A stretch of 64,000 nt of DNA from Chaetoderma sp. LZ-2023a (Eukaryota; Mollusca; Caudofoveata; Chaetodermatida; Chaetodermatidae), in contig CM067373.1 in the NCBI GenBank assembly GCA_034401795.1, positions 93,259,103 through 93,323,102 on the forward strand. The letters are read 5' to 3'. Shown here in pieces: positions 11,691-22,505 of this stretch. Positions within the stretch are counted from its first letter, which is position 1. The number at the start of each line of letters is the position of its first letter. Under the pieces are notes generated by a model. It was not told where the DNA came from and did not search any database. It was given only the letters and a program-made list of their open reading frames with translations. The position numbers and the translations under genes are program-made.

Positions 11691-12039
11691 GCCTAGTCAT
11701 TACGGTTGAAGGGATTAAGAGAATCCGTTCCGATGGGTTAGTACAACCTCACCAGTAGAATGATGAGAGACGATTGGCAGCGGATAAAAAAAGTTATATA
11801 TACACGGTCTGCTGGATTGATCTTCAATGTTTCCGTGTCAGACAACTTGTCGCCATCTTTATATTCTGACCACACACAGAAATCATGAACTCTAGCGTGC
11901 TTACCAATACCACTATTGCAATCGTTCACGTAGGGAATCCAGAGCATTGTCTATGACAAGCAGACTTCCTTTTTCAAAAAATTACCCCCCCCCCTCCCCC
12001 CTTGTGTCAACGGCGCCTCAAAGCGCTCAAAATGCTACC

Positions 12040-12446
12040 TCTATCAATTAACCCTTTAAAGCTCTATATATCTCAAAGAAAATTGCAATTCTCACTCAGT
12101 AAATGTCCATTTAGAGAAGACGATGTGTGTAAATTTGCCACAGAAATTTACAAAAAAATAACTTTCTGTTGCCACACGGTTTGTTCAGCTTGATCATTAA
12201 ATAGTTAATATTCAAGAAAAACAAACTTTTTGTTTTGACGGTTTACATGTGTATGCCGAGAGAAGACCATTTTTGAAATTTTATCACTGGAATGACTGGC
12301 TCGGTTACCGAGCCAGTCATTCCAGTGATAAATTTTCAAAAATTGTCTTCTCTTGGCCTGCAGATGTACATCACTCAAGAACATTGCAGGTGCCATTTTG
12401 CAGGTTTAACCATTATAAGATTAAGTTGAAACAAGAAGGGTTAAGT
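12040..12446. mobile_element. Foldback family C, most intact copy
   Basis: Central palindrome about 12252-12356. GAGAAGACCATTTTTGAAAT and TTATCACTGGAATGACTGGC mirror around CTCGGTTACCGAG. The right arm ends AATTGTCTTCTCTTGGCC. Outer sequence runs from TTAACCCTTTAAAGC to AGAAGGGTTAAG, suggesting TTAACCCTT-type termini and a unit of about 400 bp. No TSD could be read. Confidence 0.7.
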
Positions 12447-12621
12447 ATCTATATTTTCGTCATGTTTATACTCTGACCACACACAGAAATAATGAACTAT
12501 ACCATACTTAATTACCAATATCACTACAATCGTCCACGTAGAGAATCCAGAGCATGTTGTCTAGGAGTGGCCGAATTCGTTAAAAAAAAATAAAGTGTGC
12601 GCATTTTCATGGAGAATATAC

Positions 12622-12910
12622 CTTTTAAGTCCATCCATCCACCACATGACGTCATGATCAACTAAATTAAGTGTATGCTGACGTCATAATCATGACGTCA
12701 TGAATAGTTCTAAATAGTTCGTAATTTACGCTTAATAGTCCGACACGAATCTGCTATTTAATAAATATTCAACAGCTTACCTGTATAGCCTAGTTTTTTT
12801 TAGGAAATCGATAGTCATGGCATTCGGGGATCGATCCCAACACGGCGAAGTGTGGGCGGAGCTTAGCTAGAGGTTGACGGGGCATAGCTAAAACTGGAAA
12901 GGTCCATTGC
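12622..12910 (+). mobile_element. Family A foldback MITE, hairpin deleted
   Basis: TGACGTCA sites near 12647 and 12680, direct joining of TTTAATAAATATTCAACAGC, then GATCGATCCC, a GC-box-like arm and AAACTGGAAAGGTCCATT. Confidence 0.8.
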
Positions 12911-13164
12911 ATGCCAGGAACTTGTTAATGAAAATTTGTGAGGGAATTAACAAGATAAAATCATATATAGAACATATATGTTCTCTTCGTTCAATATGCG
13001 ATATTGATGACTAGACCGCGCTAATGTCACCGACACGTCAGTGACGGGGTGACCAAACTTATCTGAATTTGTAACATGACAAAAAATACAAAAACTAAAT
13101 TCTGGGCTTAGCAAGCGATGACATGAGTGATGAGGTACTCCCGGGTCCACCTATTTGATAAAAC

Positions 13165-13265
13165 TTCTAACCGCTGTAGAATATTCTGAAACAAATAATA
13201 AAGTTTAACTGGAATACGTTGAAACAACAGCTCCCAGTCAAATTAGTTTCAAACCTACAATAGAA
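13165..13265. repeat. Foldback core fragment
   Basis: GAATATTCTGAAACAAAT and CAACAGCTCCCAGTCAAATT, then AGTTTCAAAC; a diverged core. Confidence 0.55.
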
Positions 13266-14255
13266 TATTCCTTATATCATATAGACTGTGTTATTTCTCT
13301 ACAAAAGAAGTAAATTGGTTCAGTCTTGGTGTGGGTTCGGGGCATTTATGGAACCAATAATAACGGTTGCAAAACTATATTCATAAATCAAGTCAGTGTT
13401 CCTGCAGACGGGAATTGGCAGGCGAAACTGAGGTCTGGTCGTGAAGCTGTAGCCCCTTACTCGAACCACGCGATTAATGAGTTTGATAACAGAAGCTCTT
13501 CTCCGGACCGAAACTTCCTTCGTATTGGAAGAACACATACAGCACTTCCAGACATGATGAATTCCCACCACTACACCCTCCTAATCGTCACGTATGTGCG
13601 GTGAACTAGGTCCCACTTTGGACACTCTGCGTAGTGCGTCGTAACCCTGGTCTGTCAGACCAATTCTTCGTTCCATTTCGAGTCGTGAGAAATTACGGAA
13701 CGGTTCTCCCGGAAAGCGGATCCGGAATATATCTTCGTCGAGCAATTAGTCTTGACACGGCAAAGTGTTTAGATGGGTCGGACGCGATAAAATCAAACAT
13801 TGAAACGCATTTGTTAGGAATCGCTCGTGTACACTGTGGTATAAATCGTCTATATTAGAGGCGTTCTTGGACATCGCTGATGCGCGTATTTGGAGATATT
13901 GAAGCATTTTCATCCGTTATCGAGACCATTTCATGGGATAGATGGAACAGGGAATGCATTTAGAATTATTATTACCTATTAATTTGTCTGGCTTATTCGT
14001 TTCGGCCTGTACATGATTGTATTTAGTTTCGGACGAACGTTAGGGATGATGCAGTTTCCAGTAAAGTTGACCGATACATATACATTTTCATTGACATCAG
14101 AAATGTTTCGTAGTCGGTGTTAATTGATTGACCCCCAACAAACTAATGGACGAATTTCTAACACTGTCTTACGACAGACCAAATATGTTAGATTGTTACA
14201 ATGTACAGAAATATACGATGGGTAGCAGTGAGTGTGCTACGCGCGCTGGTTCAAC
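13266..14255. other. No confident gene
   Basis: Open frames of 92 codons (13326-13604, plus) and 83 codons (13320-13571, minus) overlap one another. Neither shows a recognisable motif, so coding is not supported. Confidence 0.35.
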
Positions 14256-14446
14256 CATTTAACCCTCGAATTTGTTCAAGAAAATTTCAATCTTCTCATG
14301 AAAATGCCCATTTGCAGGCCAAGAGAAGCCTATATTTCAACATTTACCACTGGAATGACTGGCTCGGTTATCGTCTTCTCTTGGTTTGCAAATGGACATT
14401 TCTCAAGCCCACTACAGATGCCGTTTTTGGCTGATATGAGTTAAAG
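14256..14446. mobile_element. Foldback family C, internally deleted
   Basis: Runs from TTAACCCTCGAATTTG through AGGCCAAGAGAAGCC and CCACTGGAATGACTGGCTCG, then directly to TCTTCTCTTGGTTTG, ending GTTAAAGGGCTAA. The inner right arm is missing. Confidence 0.7.
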
Positions 14447-14802
14447 GGCTAAGTTAGTAACACGTATTTCTGGATGGAAAGTACGATGACAGAGTCCTGT
14501 CAAATTATTATATTTTCACAGGGAACGACAAGACATAAAATGGACCTTCAAATGGTTGTCAGACGAGTCTATGTTTACAGACGCATCAACATTTTGAGAA
14601 CTAAATGCACTTCAGTGTCTGTCTGTATGCCTGCCTGCCTGCCCGTCAAATAATATTGTGTAAAGAAACTACCGATGTTGCAACTAGGCTATATAATAGC
14701 CCGTCGCGCATGTTTGCATAGGCTATATGTTGTCATTTTATAATTACGTTTATCATATAAACAACGGCTTTTAGCTCATTCCATATTAACAATATGAACT
14801 AG

Positions 14803-15331
14803 GGTCAAGTTCGTCTCGCTAACTATTGTCAGTTTCATGGTGTATTGAACATGCGCAGTCACTATGTCAAGCCGAACGCTGAATAGTTAACTATAGTTCG
14901 TCGGTACCAGCTTCCTCATTGAATTACTATTGCCGAAATTCTGGAGCCGTGTACCAATCTCCATTAACCCTTTCTGTCGTCTGTTTTGATGAAACACGAA
15001 AATGGGTTATTTTTGGCCGCTAAGACGTCAAGAAGCGTCCGTATGACATAAAGTGGGAAGGAATAGGGGCTTGGGAACATTGACATACAATGGGAAAGCA
15101 TAATTTCATCAAACCTAAGTTATTTAGTGAAATATTTACGCTTTTATATGCATTTATTCGTGACAAGCGATCGGTGTCGGCCATTTTGAAATTTACGCAA
15201 ATATCGCACTAACCATCTGAACCGAGCTCGGGTGCTCGATTGACTATAGTTGACTAGCTAGTCAACTATTTGAAGTTCGACTGGTATTCTAGTGAGCTAT
15301 AGCTAACTATGGTTAGGAGTCGAACTTGACC
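14803..15331 (+). mobile_element. 530-bp TIR element, copy 1
   Basis: A non-autonomous DNA element of 529 bp. Its terminal inverted repeats start GGTCAAGTTCG and continue CTC-GC-TAACTAT on the left, CTCCTAACCAT on the right (complement). It is flanked by TAG on both sides, a 3-bp target-site duplication that fits a PIF/Harbinger-type MITE (inference). Subterminal GTTAACTATAGTTCG and AGTTGACTAGCTAGTCAACT are further small palindromes. It has no coding capacity. It shares most of its length with the copy at 19906-20436. Confidence 0.85.
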
Positions 15332-15627
15332 TAGGTAAATAATGAAGCGAAGTATTTTCATTGGTTGTTAGCGTGGGAAAATAATTTTATATTGACAAAT
15401 CAATACTTCAGTCCTTGCGGCATGGACTACCACTAGGCCTAAATCGAGCGTTAGTGACGTAATAATCCCTCGTATGACGTCCCATAGTATACAAGATATT
15501 TTTGTCAATGTGTATTGTTTGTTATGTAAATAAATAAACATTGATTAGTGCAAATTTCTCATAGTTCAAATTCCAATTACTATACTTATCGAGACAAAAC
15601 GTCCAATGTGCTAGTTGTCAGGTCGTA

Positions 15628-16017
15628 ATGGACTTTTCCAGTTTTAGCTATACCCCGCCCATCTCTAGCTAATCTCGATCGATCGATCTCTGAACACCCT
15701 GACTATCAATATCCACAAAACTACACAGGTACGCTGTTCAATATTTTGAAACTAATTTGCCTGGGTGCTGTTGCTGCCTAAGGCAGCAACAGCGCCCAGG
15801 CAAATTAGTTTCAAAATATCAACAGTATGTTTATTAAATAGCAAAGAATTACGAAGACATGCAATTCATGCAACGTGTCGGACTATTTGAGATTTGATGA
15901 CGGTCTATATGGAACCCTTTGTGACGTAATGATTGTGACGTCATCATACACCCGCTGAGCTGATTATGACGTCATACGAGGTCATATGATGGATGTATAC
16001 TCTGGAAAGGTGAATTA
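15628..16017 (-). mobile_element. Family A foldback MITE, reference-quality copy
   Basis: Starts AATGGACTTTTCCAG, then CCCCGCCCATCTCTAGC, GATCGATCGATC, and a hairpin at about 15731-15822 with the centre TTGCTGCCTAAGGCAGCAA and CTGGGTGC paired to GCGCCCAG. TGACGTCA sites lie near 15936 and 15967, and the end is CTCTGGAAAGGTGAATT. No TSD is obvious. Confidence 0.9.
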
Positions 16018-16074
16018 GGCCTCCTTGATGATCGTACCCTAATGGAAGATCTAAACCGGTGTTTCGTGAATCAA

Positions 16075-16285
16075 CGTTATTTTCATAACCAATGACGGCA
16101 TGCATGACGTAGATAAGTATAATTGGTGACAGGCTAAACGTTTTGTACGAATTGTACGCCTTTACTATTTAATACAGATGCTGTTGAATATTTTGAAATC
16201 AATCGGATCCCTACACGGCGAGGTGTGGGTGGATCTTAGCTTAGGGATGGGCGGGGTATAGCTGAAATTGGAAAGGCCTATTTTC
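16075..16285 (+). mobile_element. Family A MITE, internally deleted
   Basis: GCATGACGTAGATAAGT, left hairpin arm GTTGAATATTTTGAAATCAA joined directly to CGGATCCCTACACGG, then GGGCGGGGTATAGC and TTGGAAAGGCC. Confidence 0.75.
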
Positions 16286-16719
16286 GACGAGGGTGAAATA
16301 CTGATATTAAATGGGACCGCGTTCTAGATGGCCTATTTATTATGATGTGGGCATATATAATATGGCGCTAGTCCGACAGTCACGTAGTTAACTTCCACGT
16401 TTGGTTAATTTTAATGATTGTTCATAACCATGTTTTACATAAATTTATATCTTTGCAGATTTTATGAAAACTGAATATTTATAGCTGAATAATTTTACGA
16501 TCTGTTATGGTTTTTTTAATTTAGTACTAGAAACAAATAATTAAATTATAATCAAGAGGTTTATGTTTCTTTTGACATAGACTCATTGCCGTTTACATTA
16601 GATTAAAATTAATGAATTAATTGTTTTTATCTTTATTGAGGAAAATATAGTCATAATGACATTACCGCATCGATTAAGAAAACAATATCTACATTTGTGC
16701 ATTGATGTGAAATAATGGA
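16286..16719. other. No gene recognised
   Basis: AT-rich spacer without a coding signal. Confidence 0.4.
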
Positions 16720-16856
16720 GGTGTGCGCGTGCGTGTGTGCGTGTGTGCGTGCGTACGTACGTGTGGGGTGGGGGTGGGGTGGGGGGGGGGTGGTGGTGGG
16801 TGGGGGGGGGGGGGGGGGTGGATAGATGAGTTTGTTTGTAGGTGGGTGGGTGGGTG
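16720..16856. repeat. G-rich (TG/GGGT) tract
   Basis: Strongly strand-asymmetric: GTGCGTGCGT, then GTGGGGTGGGGG and runs of up to about 17 G. It has many possible G4-forming runs. Confidence 0.9.
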
Positions 16857-17261
16857 AGAAGGAGGAAGTAGATAGATTGAACTGTTGATTTCAATTCCTC
16901 GTTATATAACTTGATAAAAGGTACAGTACAGCTCATAAATAACATTAAAATGTTTTCAAAACAAATTAAAAATGTTCTGTTCAATGTATTGGACTTAGTT
17001 TAATTGGAAGCCATTGCAATGGCGTCCGATCAAATCGATCCCAAAAATATTCAACAGATCATTTCTTACATCGTGTTCAAAATTCTACTAAATAACATGT
17101 TTCTGCTTTTGTTTTGGAAACAATCTAGGTTACTTATGAGCTTCCCTGTACATAGAATACAATATTTTGCAAAAATTATCTCCCGAAATATTCATCGGAG
17201 AAATAAACTGATGGTTAGTTCAGACATTGTTCGATTGGTTTACCCCAAGATAATGGACCTT

Positions 17262-17575
17262 TCTAGTTTATCCATTCATCACATGACGTCATAAGCAACT
17301 ATATTACGTTTAGGATGACGTCATACTCAATGACGTCGTGAATGCCGTAGGTAAGTACGTCCCGAACGCATAATTGGTGACGGACTAAGCGTTGTTGTAC
17401 GAATTGTAGGCCTATGTCTTTACTATTTACCTGTATGGTTTTCTGGAAATTGATAGTCAGAGAGTTCAGGGATCGGTAGATCCCAACACGAGCCATGTGT
17501 GGGTGGAGCTTCGCTACAGATGGGCGGGGGTAAGGGGGTGGGGTGGGGTGGGGTAGCTAAAACTGGAAAGGACCA
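17262..17575 (+). mobile_element. Family A MITE, hairpin deleted
   Basis: Starts AATGGACCTTTCTAG, CRE sites near 17283 and 17315, then TTTACTATTTACCTGTATGG where the whole hairpin is missing. Ends GGGCGGGGG with an expanded GGGGT stretch and AACTGGAAAGGACCATT. Confidence 0.85.
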
Positions 17576-18020
17576 TTGAATCTCCTCTGCGCATTAGCGA
17601 TAGTTTATTTCGTGTGCAGACATCCTGAAATGCCCTTAATCAGAGCCGCGGAATTGGACCCGCGGACTGCCGACAAATTTTATGTCTTATCGAAAGACAG
17701 TTCGACCATGACATTGATGCATCGACCCATTGACTGGAACTACTATACACCCACCCATCCCTTCAGCCTCCCCGCCACATTCTAATACTACTGCCCTATG
17801 CCAACAACTGGCGTCATTTGTTATCGGAATTAAATAGCGGGTGTCACCAAACGTCGAATCGTTCCAGGAAGAACAAGGAACCGGTTACATATAGCATACT
17901 ATGTCATTCTGCGCCATTACGAGCAACTACATATTAAACCATGCAGCCAAGTCATTTATTATCACGTTATCTACATTCAGCGAAAATGTTTTCAAAATAG
18001 ATATATTCAACTTTTATTGA
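17576..18020. other. No gene recognised
   Basis: A 69-codon open frame (17576-17785) has no recognisable motif. The rest is non-repetitive. Confidence 0.35.
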
Positions 18021-18021
18021 T

Positions 18022-18121
18022 AGAGGGATGCATTGCTAACTATGTCCCGCCCCTTTCTAGCTATGCCCCACCCATTTCTAGCTAGGACCCGCCTTTTTCT
18101 AGCTAAGCACACACACACACA

Positions 18122-18188
<67 letters not shown>

Positions 18189-18500
18189 GCACCCACACAC
18201 ACACATATTACGCATATTGGAATCGATTTAAAACTGTGAAACTTGAATTCCCAGAATCTAAATTTCAAGGTATAGCTATTGACTATTTTGAAACTAATCT
18301 GACTGGTGGCCTACGGCCGCAACAACTCCCAGTCAAATCAGTTTAAAACATTAAACTGAGTGTTTATTAAATTGTTAATTTATCAAAGACACGCAATTCG
18401 TACCCTTTTTCTGACGGACTTTATAATTATGACGTCATTATGATCATGACGTCAGCAAGCATGTGACGTATTTGATTATTACGTCAGATACTTAAGTGAT
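18022..18500 (-). mobile_element. Family B MITE with (CA)n inside
   Basis: A GC-box arm duplicated three times (CCCGCCCCTTTCTAGCTATG, CCCCACCCATTTCTAGCTAG, CCCGCCTTTTTCTAGC). A (CA)n block follows, then ATCGATTTAAAACTG, an eroded hairpin (18270-18350) and CRE sites TGACGTCAT and TGACGTCAG. Confidence 0.8.
18108..18204. repeat. (CA)n microsatellite
   Basis: About 97 bp of CA with a few GC steps. It lies where intact copies read AGCTAAGCNCCNCCCACAC, so it probably grew from that CACAC seed. Confidence 0.95.
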
Positions 18501-18607
18501 ATTGTTATTACATTAAGATCAGTAGTGAGCCTGTTAAAATCTAGATTTGCGTAAAGCCGTCGTCGTAATGGCTGCTCAGTACGGTACACACCAGAAATAA
18601 AATTTCC

Positions 18608-18706
18608 TGTTGAATATTTTGAACATAGTTGGATTGGAAGACATTACTGCCTTAGGCATCATCCCCCCCCCCCCCCTCCAATCCAATTATGTTCAAAATA
18701 TTGTAT
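18608..18706. repeat. Foldback family D
   Basis: GTTGAATATTTTGAACATAG plus TTGGATTGGAAG mirrored by CCAATCCAATTATGTTCAAA with ATATT. A poly-C run interrupts the loop side. The outer TTGAATATTTTGAA is the same as in the core hairpin, but the inner arm differs. Confidence 0.8.
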
Positions 18707-18829
18707 TCTGTTTTGGAAACATGTCAAGTAATTTCTGAGCTCTAGTCTACAATTTGATTGGTTTATCACTCACCGGCATTTTATCCTTTAACCCTTGGAC
18801 TCCCATTGTGTCAATATTAGGATAACTGT

Positions 18830-18960
18830 AAAGGAAAGCTGTTGCCAATTTTGAAACTAGAATGGACTTGCTGCTGCCTATATGTCAGCAACAATTCTCA
18901 GTCAAATTAGTTTCAACATAACATTCCTTATATCACAAAGAATTTGTCGCTTTTGATTTG
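18830..18960. repeat. Foldback core-only element
   Basis: AGCTGTTGCCAATTTTGAAAC, TTGCTGCTGCCTATATGTCAGCAA, CAGTCAAATTAGTTTCAACA. Confidence 0.65.
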
Positions 18961-19144
18961 TACGGATTAACGGACAAGACTAATTGGATAGAGGATGGCC
19001 AACATACAAAAGAATCCTTAGCAACATCTGTCCACACAAAACATAAATAGACATATATATTTTTGCAACAGATGATTTGATCACACTAAAAATCCATGAC
19101 CGAATTTTTTAACCAAAATACTGCCAGTGTGTCACTGGTAAATG

Positions 19145-19460
19145 GGCGGATCCCATATGTCGCTGACGTATCTGACGTCAAAATCAATTATGTGACTAGT
19201 TAGCTGACGTCGGAATCAAAATAACTCTATAGCTTCGTTAAGAAAATATAAAAGTCCGCCAGGAGTGTACGAAATACATCACTTTCATGAATATACAATT
19301 TATTACACATTCTGTTGAACATTTGGAACTAATTTGACTGGGAGCTATTGCCCGTGGTCAAATTATCTTCAAAATATTCAGCATCTTTCATTTATCGTTA
19401 ACTTGAACTGAGGATTCTGGTAATTCAAGTTTCAAGGTCTCTAATTGATTCCAACACGCG
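19145..19460 (+). mobile_element. Family B MITE
   Basis: CTGACGTCAAAATCAATTA and AGCTGACGTCGGAATC, left hairpin arm TTGGAACTAATTTGACTGGG, right arm remnant, then TGATTCCAACACGCGCAAA. The GC-box end is lost. Confidence 0.7.
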
Positions 19461-19692
19461 CAAAAAGCACCCCACTCACCCCGAATATTGTGAATATGAA
19501 CAAATCTTCATTACTCGCATCCAATAAGCCTTTACATTGGAAGTTAACTTTTTAGCGAAATAACGGGCTCTACCTATTCATCCTAACGGGCGTAGAAATA
19601 CGGAGTCGCAGAATCGCGGGTCAACTGGTCTAGTGTTCTACATTTAATAATCAGATCATTTTAGCACTAATAACAATGATGTCAAAATGTTA

Positions 19693-20592
19693 ATGGACAT
19701 TTCCACTGTATCTATTCATCACATGATATCATAATCAACTACGTGACGTATAGAATGACATCACAATTAATGACGTTATTATGACGTCATGAATGACGTA
19801 GATAAGTACGTCACGAACGCATAGTTGAAGACGGACTATGCGTTAGTGCACGAATTGTCTGTCTTTACTATTTAATAAATATCCTGTTGAATATTTTGAA
19901 ACTAAGGTCAAGTTCGACTCGCTAACTATAGTCAGTTTGCTGGTTTACTGAACAGGCGCAGTTGCTATGCCCAACCGAACGCTGGATAGTTAACTATAGT
20001 TCGTTGGTTCCCGATTCCCCATTGGATTACCATTGCAGAAAATTTGAAACCGGGTACCAGTCACTATTAACCATTTCTGTCGTCTGTTTTAATAGCCTAC
20101 GAAAATGGATTATTTTTGTCAGTTTAGACGTCAAAAAGCGCCTATATGACATAAATTGCGAAGGAATATGGGCTTGGGAACATTGATATACAATGGGAAG
20201 GCATAATTTCATCAAACCTAAGTTATTTAGTGACATACTTACACTTGTATATGCATTTATTCCTGGAAAGCGATCGGTGTCCGCCATTTTGAAATTTACG
20301 CAAATATCGCACTAACCATCTGAACCGAGCTCGGGTTCTTGGTTGACTATGGTTGGCTAGCTAGTTAACTATTTGAAGTTCGACTTGGAATCTATAGTTA
20401 GCTATAGCTAACTATGGTTAGGAGTCGAACTTGGCCCAGTCAAATTAGCTACAAAATATTCAACTACTTAACTGCATAGCTTTCAGGAAATTGATAGTCA
20501 GGGCATTCTGGGATCGATCGATCCGAACACAAGCGAGGTGTGGGTGGAGCTTAGCTAGTGATGGACGGGGCACAGCGGGAAAGGTCCATTGT
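19693..20592 (+). mobile_element. Family A MITE interrupted by a 530-bp TIR element
   Basis: Starts AATGGACATTTCCAC and ends GGGAAAGGTCCATT. CRE-rich arm 19730-19800. The left hairpin arm stops at GAAACTAA (19905) and the right arm resumes at CAGTCAAATTAG (20437). The inserted element lies between. The inner left arm and loop are missing, so insertion came with, or was followed by, loss of about half of the hairpin. Confidence 0.85.
19906..20436 (+). mobile_element. 530-bp TIR element, copy 2 (nested)
   Basis: 531 bp. Starts GGTCAAGTTCGACTCGCTAAC and ends with the complement (GGAGTCGAACTTGGCC). It has the same internal sequence as copy 1 at 14803, for example ACGCAAATATCGCACTAACC. No matching TSD is seen, consistent with the damaged host site. 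Confidence 0.85.
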
Positions 20593-20734
20593 TATTGTAG
20601 TAGAGGAAAGGCCGATGCACATTTTGACAACAATGTAGGTGACGGCTGTTTCACATGGATGTTATATGAAGAGGGGTTTGCCAGTCAATGCTATCTGGGT
20701 TAAAATTGATACTAGATGAATGAATAATGGATGA

Positions 20735-21095
20735 ATCCAATTTTAGCTACACCCCGCCCATCTTTAGCTAAACTCCACCACGCTTTGGCCGTATTGGGAT
20801 CGATCGAAGCCTGAACTCCTTGAATCTCAATTTCCAGAAAGCTATACTGGTAAGCTGTTGAATATTTTGAAACTAATTTGACATGAAGCCTATGGCAGCA
20901 ACAGCACCCAGTCAAATTAGTTTCAAAATATTCAACAGAATGGTTATATAATAGTAAAGTCATAATACAATTCGTGCAACTTGACTGGATATAACCATTC
21001 ATGACCGAGTTAATTACTTGATTATGACGTCAGCCTACGTATGATGTAGTTGATCATGACGCCATGTGATTGGTTGATAGATTGGATTCACCAAT
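20735..21095 (-). mobile_element. Family B foldback MITE
   Basis: GGATGAATCCAATTTTAGC, CCCCGCCCATCTTTAGC, GGGATCGATCGA, hairpin 20852-20938 (inner left arm short), TGACGTCAGC, ends GATAGATTGGATTC. It abuts the next family A copy. Confidence 0.85.
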
Positions 21096-21475
21096 AGATC
21101 TTTCCACTCCATCATATGACGTCATAATTAACTACGTGACGTGTAGAATGACGTCATGAATGACGTATATAAGTACGTCACGAACGTATAATTGAAGACG
21201 GACTATGCGTTGTTGTACGAATTGTATGCCTACTATTTAATAAATATTCTGTTGAGAATATTTTGAAACTAATTTGACTGGGCGCTGTTGCTGCCATATG
21301 CAGCAACAGCACCCAGTCAAATTAGTTTCAACATATTTAACAGCTTATATGTCTAGTTTTCTGGAAATTTATAGTCAGGGAGTTCAGCGATCGATCGGTC
21401 CAAACACGAGCGAAATGTTGTTGGATTGTAGCTGGAGGTGGGCGGGGCTTAGCAAAAACTGGAAAGGTCCATTGT
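21096..21475 (+). mobile_element. Family A foldback MITE, full length
   Basis: Starts TAGATCTTTCCACTCC, TGACGTCATAATTAACTACG, hairpin about 21250-21342 with an intact TTGCTGCCATATGCAGCAA centre, GCGATCGATCGG, GGGCGGGGCTTAGC, AAACTGGAAAGGTCCATT. Confidence 0.9.
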
Positions 21476-22050
21476 AAGATCAGAATTTATACAACGTTTT
21501 TTTTGCTTCGTTTGTGCGATCACGTTCAAATATATAACCAACAAACCGGTGAAATGCCAGCACCAGTGTATGCACTATGCATTTGTAAATACCAAATCAG
21601 CTCCCATGTTGAATATGACTATATAACTCACCAGCCTGACACCACATGTTCAAAGAACGCACACGCAGTTTACCAAAATCATTAATCGTACAAGCGTTTG
21701 GGGACACACGCTGTTTTCGTAGACTGATTGCTTTACATAAGCCACAATACGCGTTATATCATCGTTTACTGCATCAAAATAATTCCCCGCATTGCAGATG
21801 CCAAAGATCGCTAAAGATTATATTTTATATAGATGTCAAAAAGGTTTCTCCTGTGAAGTAAATATCTAGTCCGTGTACAAACCCACCTGATAAAGTGGGT
21901 TATTGGGTTAAACTACGCACCGAGAGATGACGAATCGTTACTGACACGAACGAGTACCGTGGCACTATGGTGATCTAACATGCCAGAAGGTGTACGGTCC
22001 TAGAAAGATACCTGTTTAACTTGCATATTACCTATTCTTGTTAAAGATTT
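21476..22050. other. No gene recognised
   Basis: Two short overlapping open frames (21503-21685, 21646-21861) show no motif. Confidence 0.35.
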
Positions 22051-22054
22051 GATG

Positions 22055-22335
22055 AAATCGATTTGTCGATCAAGTATATGACGTCATAACCAATTAAGTC
22101 GTATTTAGGCCAACCCCACAATCATAATTGACAGAAATACTCCGTCATGAGCCTGGAATAGTCAGTGAGTTTTACGAAGTGTATGTCTTTACTATTTAAT
22201 CAGCATTCAGTTGAATATTTTGAAACTAATTTGACTGGGTGCTGTTGCTGCCCCCAATTCAAATTAGTTTCAAAATGGTCAACAGGTTAGCTCTATAGTT
22301 ACTATGAAATTGGGATTCTGGGAATTTAGTGTACG
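22055..22335 (+). mobile_element. Family B MITE, 3' end missing
   Basis: TCAAGTATATGACGTCATAA, left hairpin arm intact, TGCTGTTGCTGCCCCCAATTC, right arm CAAATTAGTTTCAAAATGG, then stops at GGGAATTTAGTGTACGG. Confidence 0.8.
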
Positions 22336-22505
22336 GTCTTGTGAAATTTTGCTAGAATTTTGGGCACAATCTTGGAAACAGTGCTAAATCTACTCTAAGA
22401 ACATTATAGAAACGGAGATTTGATGTTTCTATTTTTTCTTTTTGTCTTGGGTTGCTAGAGACGATTTTTAAGATGGCAGCCATCGAAGCAATAAAATACA
22501 ACTTA
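22335..22505 (+). repeat. Interspersed repeat G, copy 1
   Basis: AATTTTGGGCACAATCTTGG, AAACAGTGCTAAATCTACTC, TTTGATGTTTCTATTTTTTC. It matches 26492-26640 in the opposite orientation over about 140 bp with moderate divergence. Both copies sit next to a broken family B MITE. Confidence 0.6.

Noticed and set aside
20027..20287. Open frames inside the 530-bp TIR element
   Set aside because: They are not preserved in the other copy at 14803-15331.
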